This document shows, piece by piece, positions 9,916 through 18,023 of a DNA stretch of 64,000 nucleotides. Each line of letters starts with the position of its first letter. The first letter of the stretch is position 1. The position numbers and the translations under genes were made by a program. Source of the stretch: Methanosarcina vacuolata Z-761 (GTDB lineage Archaea; Halobacteriota; Methanosarcinia; Methanosarcinales; Methanosarcinaceae); contig NZ_CP009520.1 in the NCBI RefSeq assembly GCF_000969905.1, forward strand, positions 1,178,001-1,242,000, written 5' to 3'. The notes beneath the pieces were generated by a model. The model worked only from the letters and a program-made list of their open reading frames with translations, searched no databases and was not told where the DNA came from.

Positions 9916-10083
9916 TATTGCACGCATTTTACCTTCTGTAGATGTCATGGAGGATTAAGGTACAAAGATGAAAGAGGGGTTGAATGTAAAAATACACCTG
10001 CAAGAGAGGCAGGAATTGTGGACTCAATATGGACCTTAAAGGAATTGCTGACATTCAGGTGTTTTAAAACGCCAATCAAATAA
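9916..10083 (+). pseudogene. IS1-like transposase, C-terminal fragment
   Basis: 56 codons in one frame ending at TAA 10081-10083. They contain FTFCRCHGGLRYKDERG and NTPAREAGIVDSIWTLKELL, the tail typical of archaeal IS1-like transposases; the family usually has RPH where this copy has RCH. There is no start codon or SD. Together with 9374-9792 it represents one element that lost the catalytic middle part. Confidence 0.75.
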
Positions 10084-10150
10084 AAATGGACCATCAAAAA
10101 GTTCATTGAGTGTAAATTAAAGGATTTCCACTCAATTTGAGAGGATACAA

Positions 10151-10830
10151 ATTTTCTGCCCAGTAACTTCTTGAGATTTGTGATTTTACTGAAAAATCGG
10201 CACTTTCTTCCTTACTTATGTAGAAATCGGTATTTTTTTAGCTAAATTCTCAAAATATATATAAAATTATTTTAAATTATTACATAATATTAATTTGAAA
10301 AAATTTATATACGGGTATACAAATGTTTACACTATGGCAGATGAGAATTAACAGGATAAAAACGATAAAGCTGACATTCTAACTCCCTGCCAAATTGAGA
10401 TAATAATCACTTGATACTGGTCATTTTGCTAATGGATAACCATCCTAACTATACTTTTGTGATTTAAAATTGTACAAAAGTATTATAAATCGGAATTTGG
10501 GATAGAGTTTCGATTTGTCTGCCTGCTTTCCTGCTGGATAAATTCACTTGCAAAACAGGAATATAGTCTATATTGATACCGATGGGAAAATATTATAATG
10601 AGACCAAAAATAACTTTTCAGCCTAAATAAAATAATATCAATAGCCTTCAGTAGAAGATTTAGCAAGAACTTCTTTTTGAAAGGATTTTCTTCAATTGTT
10701 GGTTATTGATTGCGTTTTTATCTTGATCAGTTATGACTCAAATTACATGTTTCACCAAAATCAGTATCGTTCAACTGATTTATTCAGGCTGAATAGTTAC
10801 AACTGAAAAAGAAAAATGGAGTGTAAGGCG
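10151..10830. other. AT-rich spacer upstream of the DUF4352 gene
   Basis: 680 bases without a convincing gene. A TATA-like AATTTATATAC (about 10304-10314) is followed about 24 bp later by ATG 10334, which would encode MADEN and then a stop, continuing in frame as QDKNDKADILTPCQIEIIIT; this may be the relic of a small leaderless gene. The promoter of the following gene should lie near its 3' end. Nothing else recognised. Confidence 0.4.
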
Positions 10831-11436
10831 TTGAACAAAATTATAAAAATCATTCTTGGAATTTTTGTCTTAGTTTGTATAGTTGGTCTTTTAGTATCCG
10901 GTGGAAATAATAAGTCCGATGATAGTGCATCAAATCAGGTTCAAGAACCTGCTACAACTTCTGATTCCGCTGCTGCTACAACTTCTAATTCATCTGCTGC
11001 CACAACTTCTGAAGCCGCAACTGAACCAACACCTGAAACTTATAAAGTTGGTGACAGAGTTGTTGTCGGCGATAGGGCATATACAGTAACAGATATAAGA
11101 ACTTCAAGTTCTGTAGGGGATGATTTTACAAAACAAACCGCAACCGGTATTTTTGTCATTGTAACCATGACTGTAGAAAACATTGGAAAAGAATCTGCAA
11201 CGATGAGCTCTAGCGATGTAAAAATTATAGACTCTGAGGGGAGAACATTTGAAAGCGACACAGAAGCTTGGGCTGCTTTAAATGAAAATATTTTATTGAA
11301 ACAGATTCAACCAGGACTTCCAGTTGTGGGGCAGACTATATTCGATGTACCAAAAGGAATTACTGCCAATCTGCAAGTATCTGAAGGGGGCTGGGGCACA
11401 GATAATAAGTTAATCTCTTTAGGTACAATTCAATAA
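10831..11436 (+). CDS. Membrane-anchored DUF4352 (telokin-like) protein
   Basis: About 201 residues. N-terminal hydrophobic helix (NKIIKIILGIFVLVCIVGLL), then a low-complexity Ala/Thr/Ser linker with TTS repeats (about residues 30-68), then a beta-sandwich domain from YKVGDRVVVGDRAYTV onward, with FVIVTMTVENIGKESATM typical of DUF4352. It is probably exposed outside the cell. The start is taken as TTG 10831 because GGAG lies 9 nt upstream; an ATG at 10816 has no SD and lies over that SD. It stands alone between IS relics; function unknown. Confidence 0.75.
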   Translation: MNKIIKIILGIFVLVCIVGLLVSGGNNKSDDSASNQVQEPATTSDSAAATTSNSSAATTSEAATEPTPETYKVGDRVVVGDRAYTVTDIRTSSSVGDDFTKQTATGIFVIVTMTVENIGKESATMSSSDVKIIDSEGRTFESDTEAWAALNENILLKQIQPGLPVVGQTIFDVPKGITANLQVSEGGWGTDNKLISLGTIQ

Positions 11437-11469
11437 AATTAAACTGTGAGGGTAAAATTTCCCCTCACT

Positions 11470-12057
11470 TTTTGGTTAGGGAATGATAAAAATATAATTT
11501 CAATTTTTAGTTCAGGAATTGGCCCATAGTTTCATTTTCCCAAATAATGATTCATGGCAACAAACTCCTTGATCCTACTTTCGGCAGCAAGCACATTCTA
11601 ATATATTAATATATTTTAATTGCCATCTATTATAAGTTTAATTGAAAATCGTGGTCATGCGGATTGAATGTCTAATCCTATTTGTCATTTTTCCTTCTAG
11701 TCATAAATATATGATTCTTCGTCATTTCAAATGGGTAGTTTGAAATCTAACTTTCTTAATTTTAGATAGATCCTAATAATAAAATACAAAGTGTTTCGAT
11801 ACCCTCTAGCATTTCTTTTTATCAACTGTACAATACTGTTAATACCTTCCACAATTTCGTTAGTGACTCTGGAATCAAAGTAGTTTAGAATTCCATCCCA
11901 ATGACTTTTAATGGCTTTAGCAACCTCAATTATTGCCTCTAATCTGCTATGAGAGTTGAATGCATCGCATGAATGTGTTTCTCAGATTTGGCTAAATTCT
12001 TAAATTTTCAGCAAATACATAAAATTTACTTTTACTCATACAATTTGAAGAGGATAC
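11470..12057. mobile_element. Decayed ISL3-family element
   Basis: The spacer before cidA holds the C-terminal part of an ISL3 transposase (11727-11966, minus strand). It also holds two pieces shared with 51 kb: about 11475-11566 matches 51092-51182 in inverted orientation, and 11993-12057 matches 51467-51531 in direct orientation (61 of 65 identical, all four differences transitions). The right piece ends 12 bp before the cidA ATG, so the promoter region of cidA was reshaped by this element. The exact ends are uncertain. Confidence 0.6.
11727..11966 (-). pseudogene. ISL3-family transposase, C-terminal fragment
   Basis: On the minus strand the frame reads SRLEAIIEVAKAIKSHWDG, then VTNEIVEGINSIVQLIKR, NARGYRNTLYFIIRIYLKLR and a stop at 11727-11729. 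The SHWDGILNYFDSR and N-x-x-VEGINSxxQxxKRxARGYR features are characteristic of the end of ISL3 transposases. The N-terminal and catalytic parts are absent and no start is present, so it is not functional. Confidence 0.8.
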
Positions 12058-12069
12058 GAAATCTGGGCC

Positions 12070-12627
12070 ATGGAAAATTATTTTGAGTTTTGGGATCAGC
12101 TCAACCAAAAATTAAATATAGAGGAATTTTGTAGTCCCATTTCGATCAGGGAGGGAAAAACGACCTTGCTAAAACAATTTTCAATTATTCTTATCATTTA
12201 TTTCCTTGGTGACCTGATGCAGAAAGCTTTAGGATTGCCAATTCCGGGCAATGTCCTGGGAATGCTCATTCTTTTCTTTAGCCTGTATACAGGTGTAATT
12301 AAACTCAATATGATAGACAAAATAAGTGATTTTTTACTGGAGAACATGGCTTTTTTCTTTCTTCCCGCAGGTGCCAGCTTAATAACCTGTTTTGCCTTGC
12401 TTGAAGGAAAAATGACTGATATTCTTGCAGTTTCCCTTATTTCTACCTTTATAATACTGGCTGTAACAGGGCTTACTGTGGAACTTGTTCAAAGGTTTTT
12501 CAGGAGAAAGCCGGTAAAAAGGGCCTGTCAAATAGAAAATATAGGCAATAAAGCTAATAATAACGAATCTGGAAGGAATACAAAAAGTGTGCATGCCCGT
12601 GAGAATAGAAGAGAGGAGGTGATCTGA
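12070..12627 (+). CDS. CidA/LrgA family membrane protein
   Basis: 185 residues. The CidA/LrgA core begins around residue 33 (LLKQFSIILIIYFLGDLMQK) with the family motif LPIPGNVLGMLILF and about four predicted membrane helices, followed by a basic hydrophilic tail. In bacteria the family is described as holin-like or as part of metabolite export with CidB/LrgB. The 32-residue N-terminal extension is unusual and lies next to an ISL3 relic. TTG 12166, with GGGAGGG about 11 nt upstream, could be the original start. cidB follows 2 bp after the stop, so the two are co-translated. Confidence 0.85.
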   Translation: MENYFEFWDQLNQKLNIEEFCSPISIREGKTTLLKQFSIILIIYFLGDLMQKALGLPIPGNVLGMLILFFSLYTGVIKLNMIDKISDFLLENMAFFFLPAGASLITCFALLEGKMTDILAVSLISTFIILAVTGLTVELVQRFFRRKPVKRACQIENIGNKANNNESGRNTKSVHARENRREEVI

Positions 12628-12629
12628 AG

Positions 12630-13346
12630 TTGCAAACCGATTTTTTGAATGAGTTTGTCAATATGCCTCTGTTTGGGATCTTACTCTCTTTAGTAGCTTT
12701 CCAGATAGGCACACTATTATATAAAAAGACCCAGTTTTCTATTCTTAACCCTCTGCTTGTGGCTTCTGTACTTGTAATGGTTTTCCTGCTCTTCTTTGGA
12801 ATCAATTATGAAACTTACAACCTTGGAGGAAATTATATTTCTTTCTTCCTGGGGCCTGCAACTGTGGTTCTTGCAGTACCTCTCTATAAAAAGATCCAGC
12901 TATTGAAAAGTAATGCACTTCCTATCCTTGCAGGAATAATTGCAGGCTGCATAGCCGGGATCTCAAGTATTCTTGCTCTTTCCAACCTGTTAGGGCTTGA
13001 CGATACCATAAGCAGATCTCTTGCTCCCAAGTCCGTAACTACTCCTATAGGAATTGAAATCTCAAAACAGATAGGTGGCCTGCCTGCAATAACAGTAGCT
13101 GCAATCGTATTTACCGGAATTATAGGTGCTATTTTGGGCCCGTTTATCTGCCGCTGCTTCCGAATAAAAGATAAAGTTGCAGTTGGTGTCGCAATCGGCA
13201 CCGCATCCCATGCGCTTGGAACAACAAGGGCAATAGAACTTGGAGAAACCGAAGGGGCAATGAGCGGACTTTCAATAGGAATCGCAGGCTTAATTACGGT
13301 TTTTCTGGTTCCCCTGCTGCTTTATGTCTTTGGGCTTATAACTTGA
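12630..13346 (+). CDS. CidB/LrgB family membrane protein
   Basis: 238 residues with many hydrophobic helices. The LrgB signature is present: SLAPKSVTTPIGIEISKQIG and IGTASHALGTTRAIELGE. It starts with TTG, supported by a near-perfect SD, GAGGAGGTGATC, about 6 nt upstream and inside the end of cidA. It is the partner of the CidA/LrgA protein. The plastid homologue PLGG1 is a glycolate/glycerate transporter, so an organic-acid transporter is at least as likely as a role in lysis; this is inference. It would act in the cytoplasmic membrane. Confidence 0.9.
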   Translation: MQTDFLNEFVNMPLFGILLSLVAFQIGTLLYKKTQFSILNPLLVASVLVMVFLLFFGINYETYNLGGNYISFFLGPATVVLAVPLYKKIQLLKSNALPILAGIIAGCIAGISSILALSNLLGLDDTISRSLAPKSVTTPIGIEISKQIGGLPAITVAAIVFTGIIGAILGPFICRCFRIKDKVAVGVAIGTASHALGTTRAIELGETEGAMSGLSIGIAGLITVFLVPLLLYVFGLIT

Positions 13347-13491
13347 ATGGCAAATGGCAGATTTCAAACAGATCAAAATTCATTTTCGGATGCAGATATT
13401 AAGTAAAAATTCTAAGTAAAAATTCCGGTTTCAGGGCAAAATATTACACTACAATCAATTTTTCCCGATATTTTAAATGACGTATCCGGGA

Positions 13492-13905
13492 TCATCGGAA
13501 ATCCGTGTACATTCTCATCTGCCACTGACCGTTCTGTATCTTTTTTCTTATAACCCCTTTTGCCATTTCCACATAGATTCCTCTTATCTGCGGTATGAGC
13601 ATGGAGAGCCCTATTATATCGGTCAGAAAACCCGGAGTTATAAGGGCAAAGCTTCCAACTAACACAAAGAACCCATGCAGGAGCTCGTTTCCGGGCATAT
13701 ATCCCATGCTTGTTGCTTCCTGTATCTCGCGAAGCACGCGAAGACCCTGGGATTTTGCAAGGTAAGCGCCCAGACTTGCGGTTGTCAGAATAATAAGCAC
13801 GGTGTTTAAGGCTCCGATCATTCCCCCGATCTTGATGAGCAGATAAAGCTCAATAACGGGGATGATTAGGAAAATCGAGAAGAGTTTAAAAAACATGCTA
13901 ATCAT
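13492..13905 (-). CDS. fxsA: FxsA family membrane protein
   Basis: 137 residues. N-terminal hydrophobic helices (FFKLFSIFLIIPVIELYLLI), the FxsA core with IGALNTVLIILTTASLGAYL and KSQGLRVLRE, then GNELLHGFFVLVGSFALITPGFLTD, a conserved FxsA stretch. In E. coli FxsA relieves exclusion of phage T7 by the F plasmid; its normal role is unknown. The start could be the ATG at 13905 or the one three codons later; neither has a good SD. It is convergent with cidB. Confidence 0.85.
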   Translation of the reverse strand: MISMFFKLFSIFLIIPVIELYLLIKIGGMIGALNTVLIILTTASLGAYLAKSQGLRVLREIQEATSMGYMPGNELLHGFFVLVGSFALITPGFLTDIIGLSMLIPQIRGIYVEMAKGVIRKKIQNGQWQMRMYTDFR

Positions 13906-14486
13906 TTTCAGAATTTTAAATTTATATCTTTATTGTTGATTAAGTACTTATTAACGTTTAATACATGTTAGTAATAGTTAAAATATGCTTTTAAATTTTG
14001 GCCTGCCTTATTGATGTTACATTTTCCTGCTTTTTTCGTTCTGAGATTCTATTTTCCTGATTTCTCAATTATTCTCCTCTAAAGTCGATTTACTTCCATT
14101 CCATTTCAGTTTTTCTACTGGAACTTTCTTTTCAATTCCAAACAATAATTATTATATTTTTATAAATTTTCATTTATTTTTCATCTATTCCCTGCCTTAA
14201 CAGGTCTATTTCTATCATGAAAAGTTCTCTTTGTCAGGAAAGCACTGTTGCTTTAAGAGAGCAACTATTTTATTTAGCGATAAAAAGGGATAGGCTGTTA
14301 TACGATTGCTATAATATTATGTTCGTGATCTAACGCACTATTTAATGAAATAATATTATACTAAAGATTGTACGCAATACTAGCGCACTAATATATTCTA
14401 TAAAACGTAAAATATACTCCGGATGTTACAAAGATAGTTTCGCCTATCCCCCTAAAAAGTGTTTGTTTTTCTGAGGTGCCGGATAT
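13906..14486. other. Spacer between fxsA and TPR gene
   Basis: 581 bases, AT-rich and divergent, so it should hold both promoters. A weak direct repeat (CTAACGCACTA near 14330 and CTAGCGCACTA near 14380) is visible. No gene or RNA recognised. Confidence 0.45.
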
Positions 14487-15674
14487 ATGGACTTCGATGC
14501 AATTGATGACTTTGTATATAAAGTAATTGGGACTATAGGATCCGATCAGAAGAATCTGTGTTCTGCGATTGATTTTGCCCTGGATCTTGCGGAAGAAAAA
14601 TCGTTTTCCCCCTATGATTTGCTTGACCTTTCGAATGCCTGTAAGCAGCAGAAAATGGTTATGGAAGAATATGTTTTCGCAAAAGCCTGCTTCATAAGGG
14701 CTTCCGGAAAGCTTCGTGAAGAAGCCTGTTTTGCGCTGGGCACTGCAGCGCAAATTCTGGGATTTTCCCTTGAGGCTGAAGCAAGCTATCTGGAGGCTCT
14801 AAAAGAAAATCCAGAAAATGGAGATGTAAGGTGTGCCTATGCCGAACTTCTTTTAGAACTTGGAAGGACAGAAGCGGCTGAGACGGAATATAAAATTGTA
14901 CTTGAAGCTTCTCCAGAACATGTAAAAGCAAATACAGGATATGCTTACCTCCTGACCGAGTACGGGTATGTAAGGGAAGCTGAAGAGTGCTACTCAAGAG
15001 CGCTTACGACAGATCCTGACTATGTCCCTGCCAGAGGAGGGTATGCAAACATGCTCTTTGAGCTGGGAAGGCTCAGGGGCGCGGAAAAGGAATACAGGCT
15101 TGCAATAGAACTGGACCCTGAAGACCCAAGCCTCCACCACAATTTCGGAGTTTTACTTTCTTTTCTGGGGCGCTCTTCAGAAGCCGAAGTTGAATACAGA
15201 CAAGCTCTTTCTCTTAACCCGCGACACAGGAGAACTCTTTTTAACTACGGAAATCTCCTTGCAAGAGAAGGCAGGGTTTCAGAAGCCGAAGCACAATACA
15301 TGGAAGCTCTTTCCCTTGACCAGAACGATGCAAAAGTCCATTCCAATTATGCAAATCTTCTGGCCCGCTTCGGAAGAAGATACGAAGCTGAAATGGAATA
15401 CAAGAAAGCACTCAGTCTGGACCCCGAGAGTGCCGAAGGACATTACAGTTATGGAAACCTTCTTTCGGAGATCGGGCGCCTTGACGAAGCTAAGAACCAG
15501 TATGAACAGGCTCTTGTCCTGAATCCCTATTATCCCCCGATTCACTACAGTTATGGCCTTCTTATGAGAAAGATGGGGCGCTTTGACGAAGCCAAAAAGG
15601 AATATACGAAAGCCATGCAGCTCGATCCGGATATCGGAAGCAAAATGACCGAAACCTGGATTATTCTGGACTAA
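14487..15674 (+). CDS. Large tetratricopeptide-repeat protein (TPR protein 1)
   Basis: 395 residues. An N-terminal helical domain of about 80 residues starting MDFDAIDDFVYKVIG is followed by about nine consecutive 34-residue TPR units, for example YAELLLELGRTEAAETEYK and YGNLLAREGRVSEAEAQYM, nearly to the end. GAGGTG precedes the ATG by about 6 nt. TPR arrays form protein-binding superhelices; there is no catalytic domain or membrane segment. It is closely similar in design to the TPR protein at 18024-19073, including the N-terminal domain, so the two are likely duplicates on either side of a protein phosphatase gene. Confidence 0.85.
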   Translation: MDFDAIDDFVYKVIGTIGSDQKNLCSAIDFALDLAEEKSFSPYDLLDLSNACKQQKMVMEEYVFAKACFIRASGKLREEACFALGTAAQILGFSLEAEASYLEALKENPENGDVRCAYAELLLELGRTEAAETEYKIVLEASPEHVKANTGYAYLLTEYGYVREAEECYSRALTTDPDYVPARGGYANMLFELGRLRGAEKEYRLAIELDPEDPSLHHNFGVLLSFLGRSSEAEVEYRQALSLNPRHRRTLFNYGNLLAREGRVSEAEAQYMEALSLDQNDAKVHSNYANLLARFGRRYEAEMEYKKALSLDPESAEGHYSYGNLLSEIGRLDEAKNQYEQALVLNPYYPPIHYSYGLLMRKMGRFDEAKKEYTKAMQLDPDIGSKMTETWIILD

Positions 15675-15844
15675 AAAAATGTCTGGAATTTTGTCTGATC
15701 TTTCCCTAACTTATTCTGATCAAAATAACATCCAACCCGGCATTTTCTTTTTTACTTTTTATTAATCCTTTGAATATGTGCTGACATATTCGAAACAAAT
15801 TACAGTAGAGTTTTTTGGTAAGCTTTTTTTTGGTAAGCTTCCTT

Positions 15845-16657
15845 TCATTCATACTGCTTTCCAAAGACAAAAAGTTTAATCTCTTCTTTTTCAAATAGCG
15901 CAAAAGCCGCCGCATTCCCCAGTCCAACATAGTCAGGGCAGGAAAAAAGGGAGAGCAATTTCTCATCAAACCACCATTTGTACCCATTTTCAAGGGCTGT
16001 GTGGCCTCTTATAATCCTTTTCAGGTTATTTGTCTGTAAAAAACCATCTACAATATCTGGCCCGAATTCTTTTACAGTCGAACCCCGGGTCGAAGCGGTG
16101 ATTCCGGGACGTTTTGAAGGATCGTTCCAGAGATAAGAAAAAGCGAAGGCTTCTTCCTTCCTGATGCTATCAATGCTGCCGGTTCCGTTAATTCCGCCGT
16201 GTACGCAAAATGTATGCCCCGAAAGTACAGCTGCTATCGGCATTTTATCATATGTCTGGCTGGCCCTTAAAAGAAAACCCTGATCGAAACCGATTTCCTC
16301 ATAAAAGCCGTAGTAGAGGTTCATATCCACAGTTTCGTGATTTCCCCTGAGTAAGAATATATGCTCAGGCTCTTCAAGCTTCAGTCGAAAAACCCTTGTA
16401 AGTACTTCGACACCTTGAGGTCCTCTATCCACATAATCTCCAAGAAAAAGAATGTTCTTACAGTTCATTTCTTGCCTTTTTTCTATTATGAATTCAAGGG
16501 CCTGAAGGTCCCCGTGAATATCTCCAATAACCATTATAGGCTCGGCGCCAATTCGAAGCACGGCTGGTTCCGACTCCAAAACTCGGTCTATTTTCGGAAG
16601 AATAAGAAGTAGTTCTTCTTTTGCGGTAATTTTTCTGGAGACCTTTCCTGATACCAT
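15845..16657 (-). CDS. PPP-family serine/threonine protein phosphatase
   Basis: 270 residues with the full PPP metallophosphatase signature set: GDIHGDLQAL, GDYVDRGPQG, LRGNHETVDMN, HGGINGTG and a later HTALENGY histidine. These residues bind two metal ions and dephosphorylate Ser/Thr (sometimes Tyr). The start is ATG 16657 (MVSGKVSRK), with GAGGTGA about 8 nt before it; an ATG six codons earlier lies ahead of that SD. The gene is convergent with TPR protein 1. Eukaryotic PP5 carries TPRs in the same chain; here phosphatase and TPR proteins are separate neighbours. Confidence 0.93.
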   Translation of the reverse strand: MVSGKVSRKITAKEELLLILPKIDRVLESEPAVLRIGAEPIMVIGDIHGDLQALEFIIEKRQEMNCKNILFLGDYVDRGPQGVEVLTRVFRLKLEEPEHIFLLRGNHETVDMNLYYGFYEEIGFDQGFLLRASQTYDKMPIAAVLSGHTFCVHGGINGTGSIDSIRKEEAFAFSYLWNDPSKRPGITASTRGSTVKEFGPDIVDGFLQTNNLKRIIRGHTALENGYKWWFDEKLLSLFSCPDYVGLGNAAAFALFEKEEIKLFVFGKQYE

Positions 16658-16898
16658 GGGTTCACCTCTGTTCAAGTTCTTCTTAGAGAGCCGATCTGAA
16701 ATTTTCTATATGTGCTCTCTTAGGGAAGCTAATCTAAAAGCGTTCTTTAGATACAGGGAATTTTTATGCGATAAACATTTCCAGGCTTCAAGAAGAAGTC
16801 CTTCCAGGATTCTTATGCCAGCAAATTCTCAATTTTTGTTCGTGAAGGCAGGCTTATAGTGTCAAAGTCTAAAATCAAGTATGTAAACTTAATAGCTT

Positions 16899-17082
16899 AA
16901 GCAGTAAAAGTTCAAGCAGTTAAAAGTTCAAGCAGTTAAAAGTTCAGGCAACTTAAATTTCAGGCAACTAGGTGGACAACAAAAAGTTCAGACAAAGAAG
17001 TTCAGACAAAGAAGTTCAGACAAAGAAGTTCAGACAAAGAAGTTCAGACAAAGAAGTTCAAACAAAGAAGTTCAGACGACAA
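16899..17082. repeat. 14-bp tandem repeat, 7 copies, with a related irregular array upstream
   Basis: Units AAGTTCAGACAAAG begin at 16984, 16998, 17012, 17026, 17040, 17054 and 17068. Before them, from about 16899, lie looser units of AAAAGTTCAAGCAGTT. The whole sits in the divergent spacer between the phosphatase and the 129-residue protein, ending about 80 bp before the start of the latter. No reading frame uses it. Confidence 0.9.
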
Positions 17083-17161
17083 GGCGTTTGGACAATTAAA
17101 AATCCATAAATTACATCTATTTATAAAATTCTTTATTCAGCATATACACGGAGGCAGATTT

Positions 17162-17551
17162 ATGGAACTTGATATTAATGAGCAGGGTCCTGAAGATATG
17201 GATCTTACAGATGTTGTGCTTGAATACGATGATATTGTCTCTGCAATCTCAGTTCTGGAAAAGCGCAGAGAGGAATTGAGAACTCATATCCTCAACGCCT
17301 TCAAGGAAAAAGAGATCGATGTATTGAGAGTTGGAGATGTGGAACTCAGGCGTCAGAAGGTTGACTGGAAACTCTGGCATATCAACAGGTTAAAACCCTA
17401 TCTTACGAAGAAAGGTCTCTGGGACATAGTTGAATCAGTTGACAGGAAAAATCTCAGCAGATTGATAGAAAAAGGAATCCTGACTGAAGAAGAACTTCAG
17501 GGTACATATGATGTAGAAACGCGTTACAATTTACGTGTAAAAAGAGCCTGA
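17162..17551 (+). CDS. Unknown 129-residue protein
   Basis: A highly charged soluble protein with an acidic N terminus (MELDINEQGPEDMDLTD), a predicted helical stretch (VVLEYDDIVSAISVLEKRRE), a short VLRVGDVELRRQKVDWKLW part and a C-terminal helical segment. Cysteines and membrane segments are absent. I do not recognise the family; the helical stretch followed by a small basic domain could suit a nucleic-acid or protein adaptor, but this is a guess. A strong GGAGG lies 7-8 nt before the ATG, which supports a real gene. It lies between repeat arrays and two TPR genes. Confidence 0.75.
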   Translation: MELDINEQGPEDMDLTDVVLEYDDIVSAISVLEKRREELRTHILNAFKEKEIDVLRVGDVELRRQKVDWKLWHINRLKPYLTKKGLWDIVESVDRKNLSRLIEKGILTEEELQGTYDVETRYNLRVKRA

Positions 17552-17707
17552 ACAGATCGGAAGAAGTAGTCTGAAGGAGCAGGAACGAATTTTTAGGTGA
17601 AGGATCGGGTACTATACAGTGTACACGTAGGCAGGTTCCGAATGAATGAAATTAAGTAAAATCTAAATGAATAGAGAAGCCTTCAGGTGAAAACCCGAGA
17701 AAAGTAA

Positions 17708-17866
17708 TTTTTTTTCATTTTCTCTTTTTCATTTCTTCTTTTTCATCTCTTCTTTTTCATTTTCTCTATTTCATTTTCTCTATTTCATTTTCTCTTTTTC
17801 ATTTTCTCTTTTTCATTTTCTCTTTTTCATTTTCTCTTTTTCATTTTCTCTTTTCGATTCTCTATT
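17708..17866. repeat. Polypyrimidine 14-bp tandem repeat
   Basis: About eleven units of TTTTCTCTTTTTCA (with TTC and TCT variants) follow one another, giving some 155 bases with almost only C and T plus one A per unit on the plus strand. The complementary strand is purine-rich. It lies downstream of the 129-residue protein and upstream of the second TPR gene. The remaining spacer (17552-17707, 17867-18023) holds nothing else I recognise apart from the TPR promoter region. Confidence 0.92.
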
Positions 17867-18023
17867 TCTCTGAATTTCGAATATGGCAGCTTTTTTAATA
17901 TATTATAAAATTGTTTTTTTAATATTTCATCTGTCGTTTTTTATTCAGATAGGGAGACGGCCAACTATATATATCCAGCCGAATAAAATCTCTTTAAAGG
18001 TAAATTTCAGGAGGTTTTTAGAC

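Larger units (their letters stand above)
9299..10150 (+). mobile_element. Decayed IS1-like insertion sequence
   Basis: The region holds the N-terminal and C-terminal coding parts of one IS1-like transposase type, with the middle missing and frameshifts (see the two pseudogene entries). The leading part (9299-9407) is repeated at 29113-29232. It ends near GAGAGGATAC (about 10138-10147), a short motif that also ends the 65-bp elements at 11993-12057 and 51467-51531. Boundaries are approximate. Confidence 0.7.

Noticed and set aside
9299-10150. Active insertion sequence
   Set aside because: A frameshift after the start, loss of the catalytic middle and no matching ends show that it is decayed.
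15845-16657. Diadenosine tetraphosphatase assignment of the phosphatase
   Set aside because: The motif set fits PPP phosphatases in general; nothing visible favours the nucleotide phosphatase branch.
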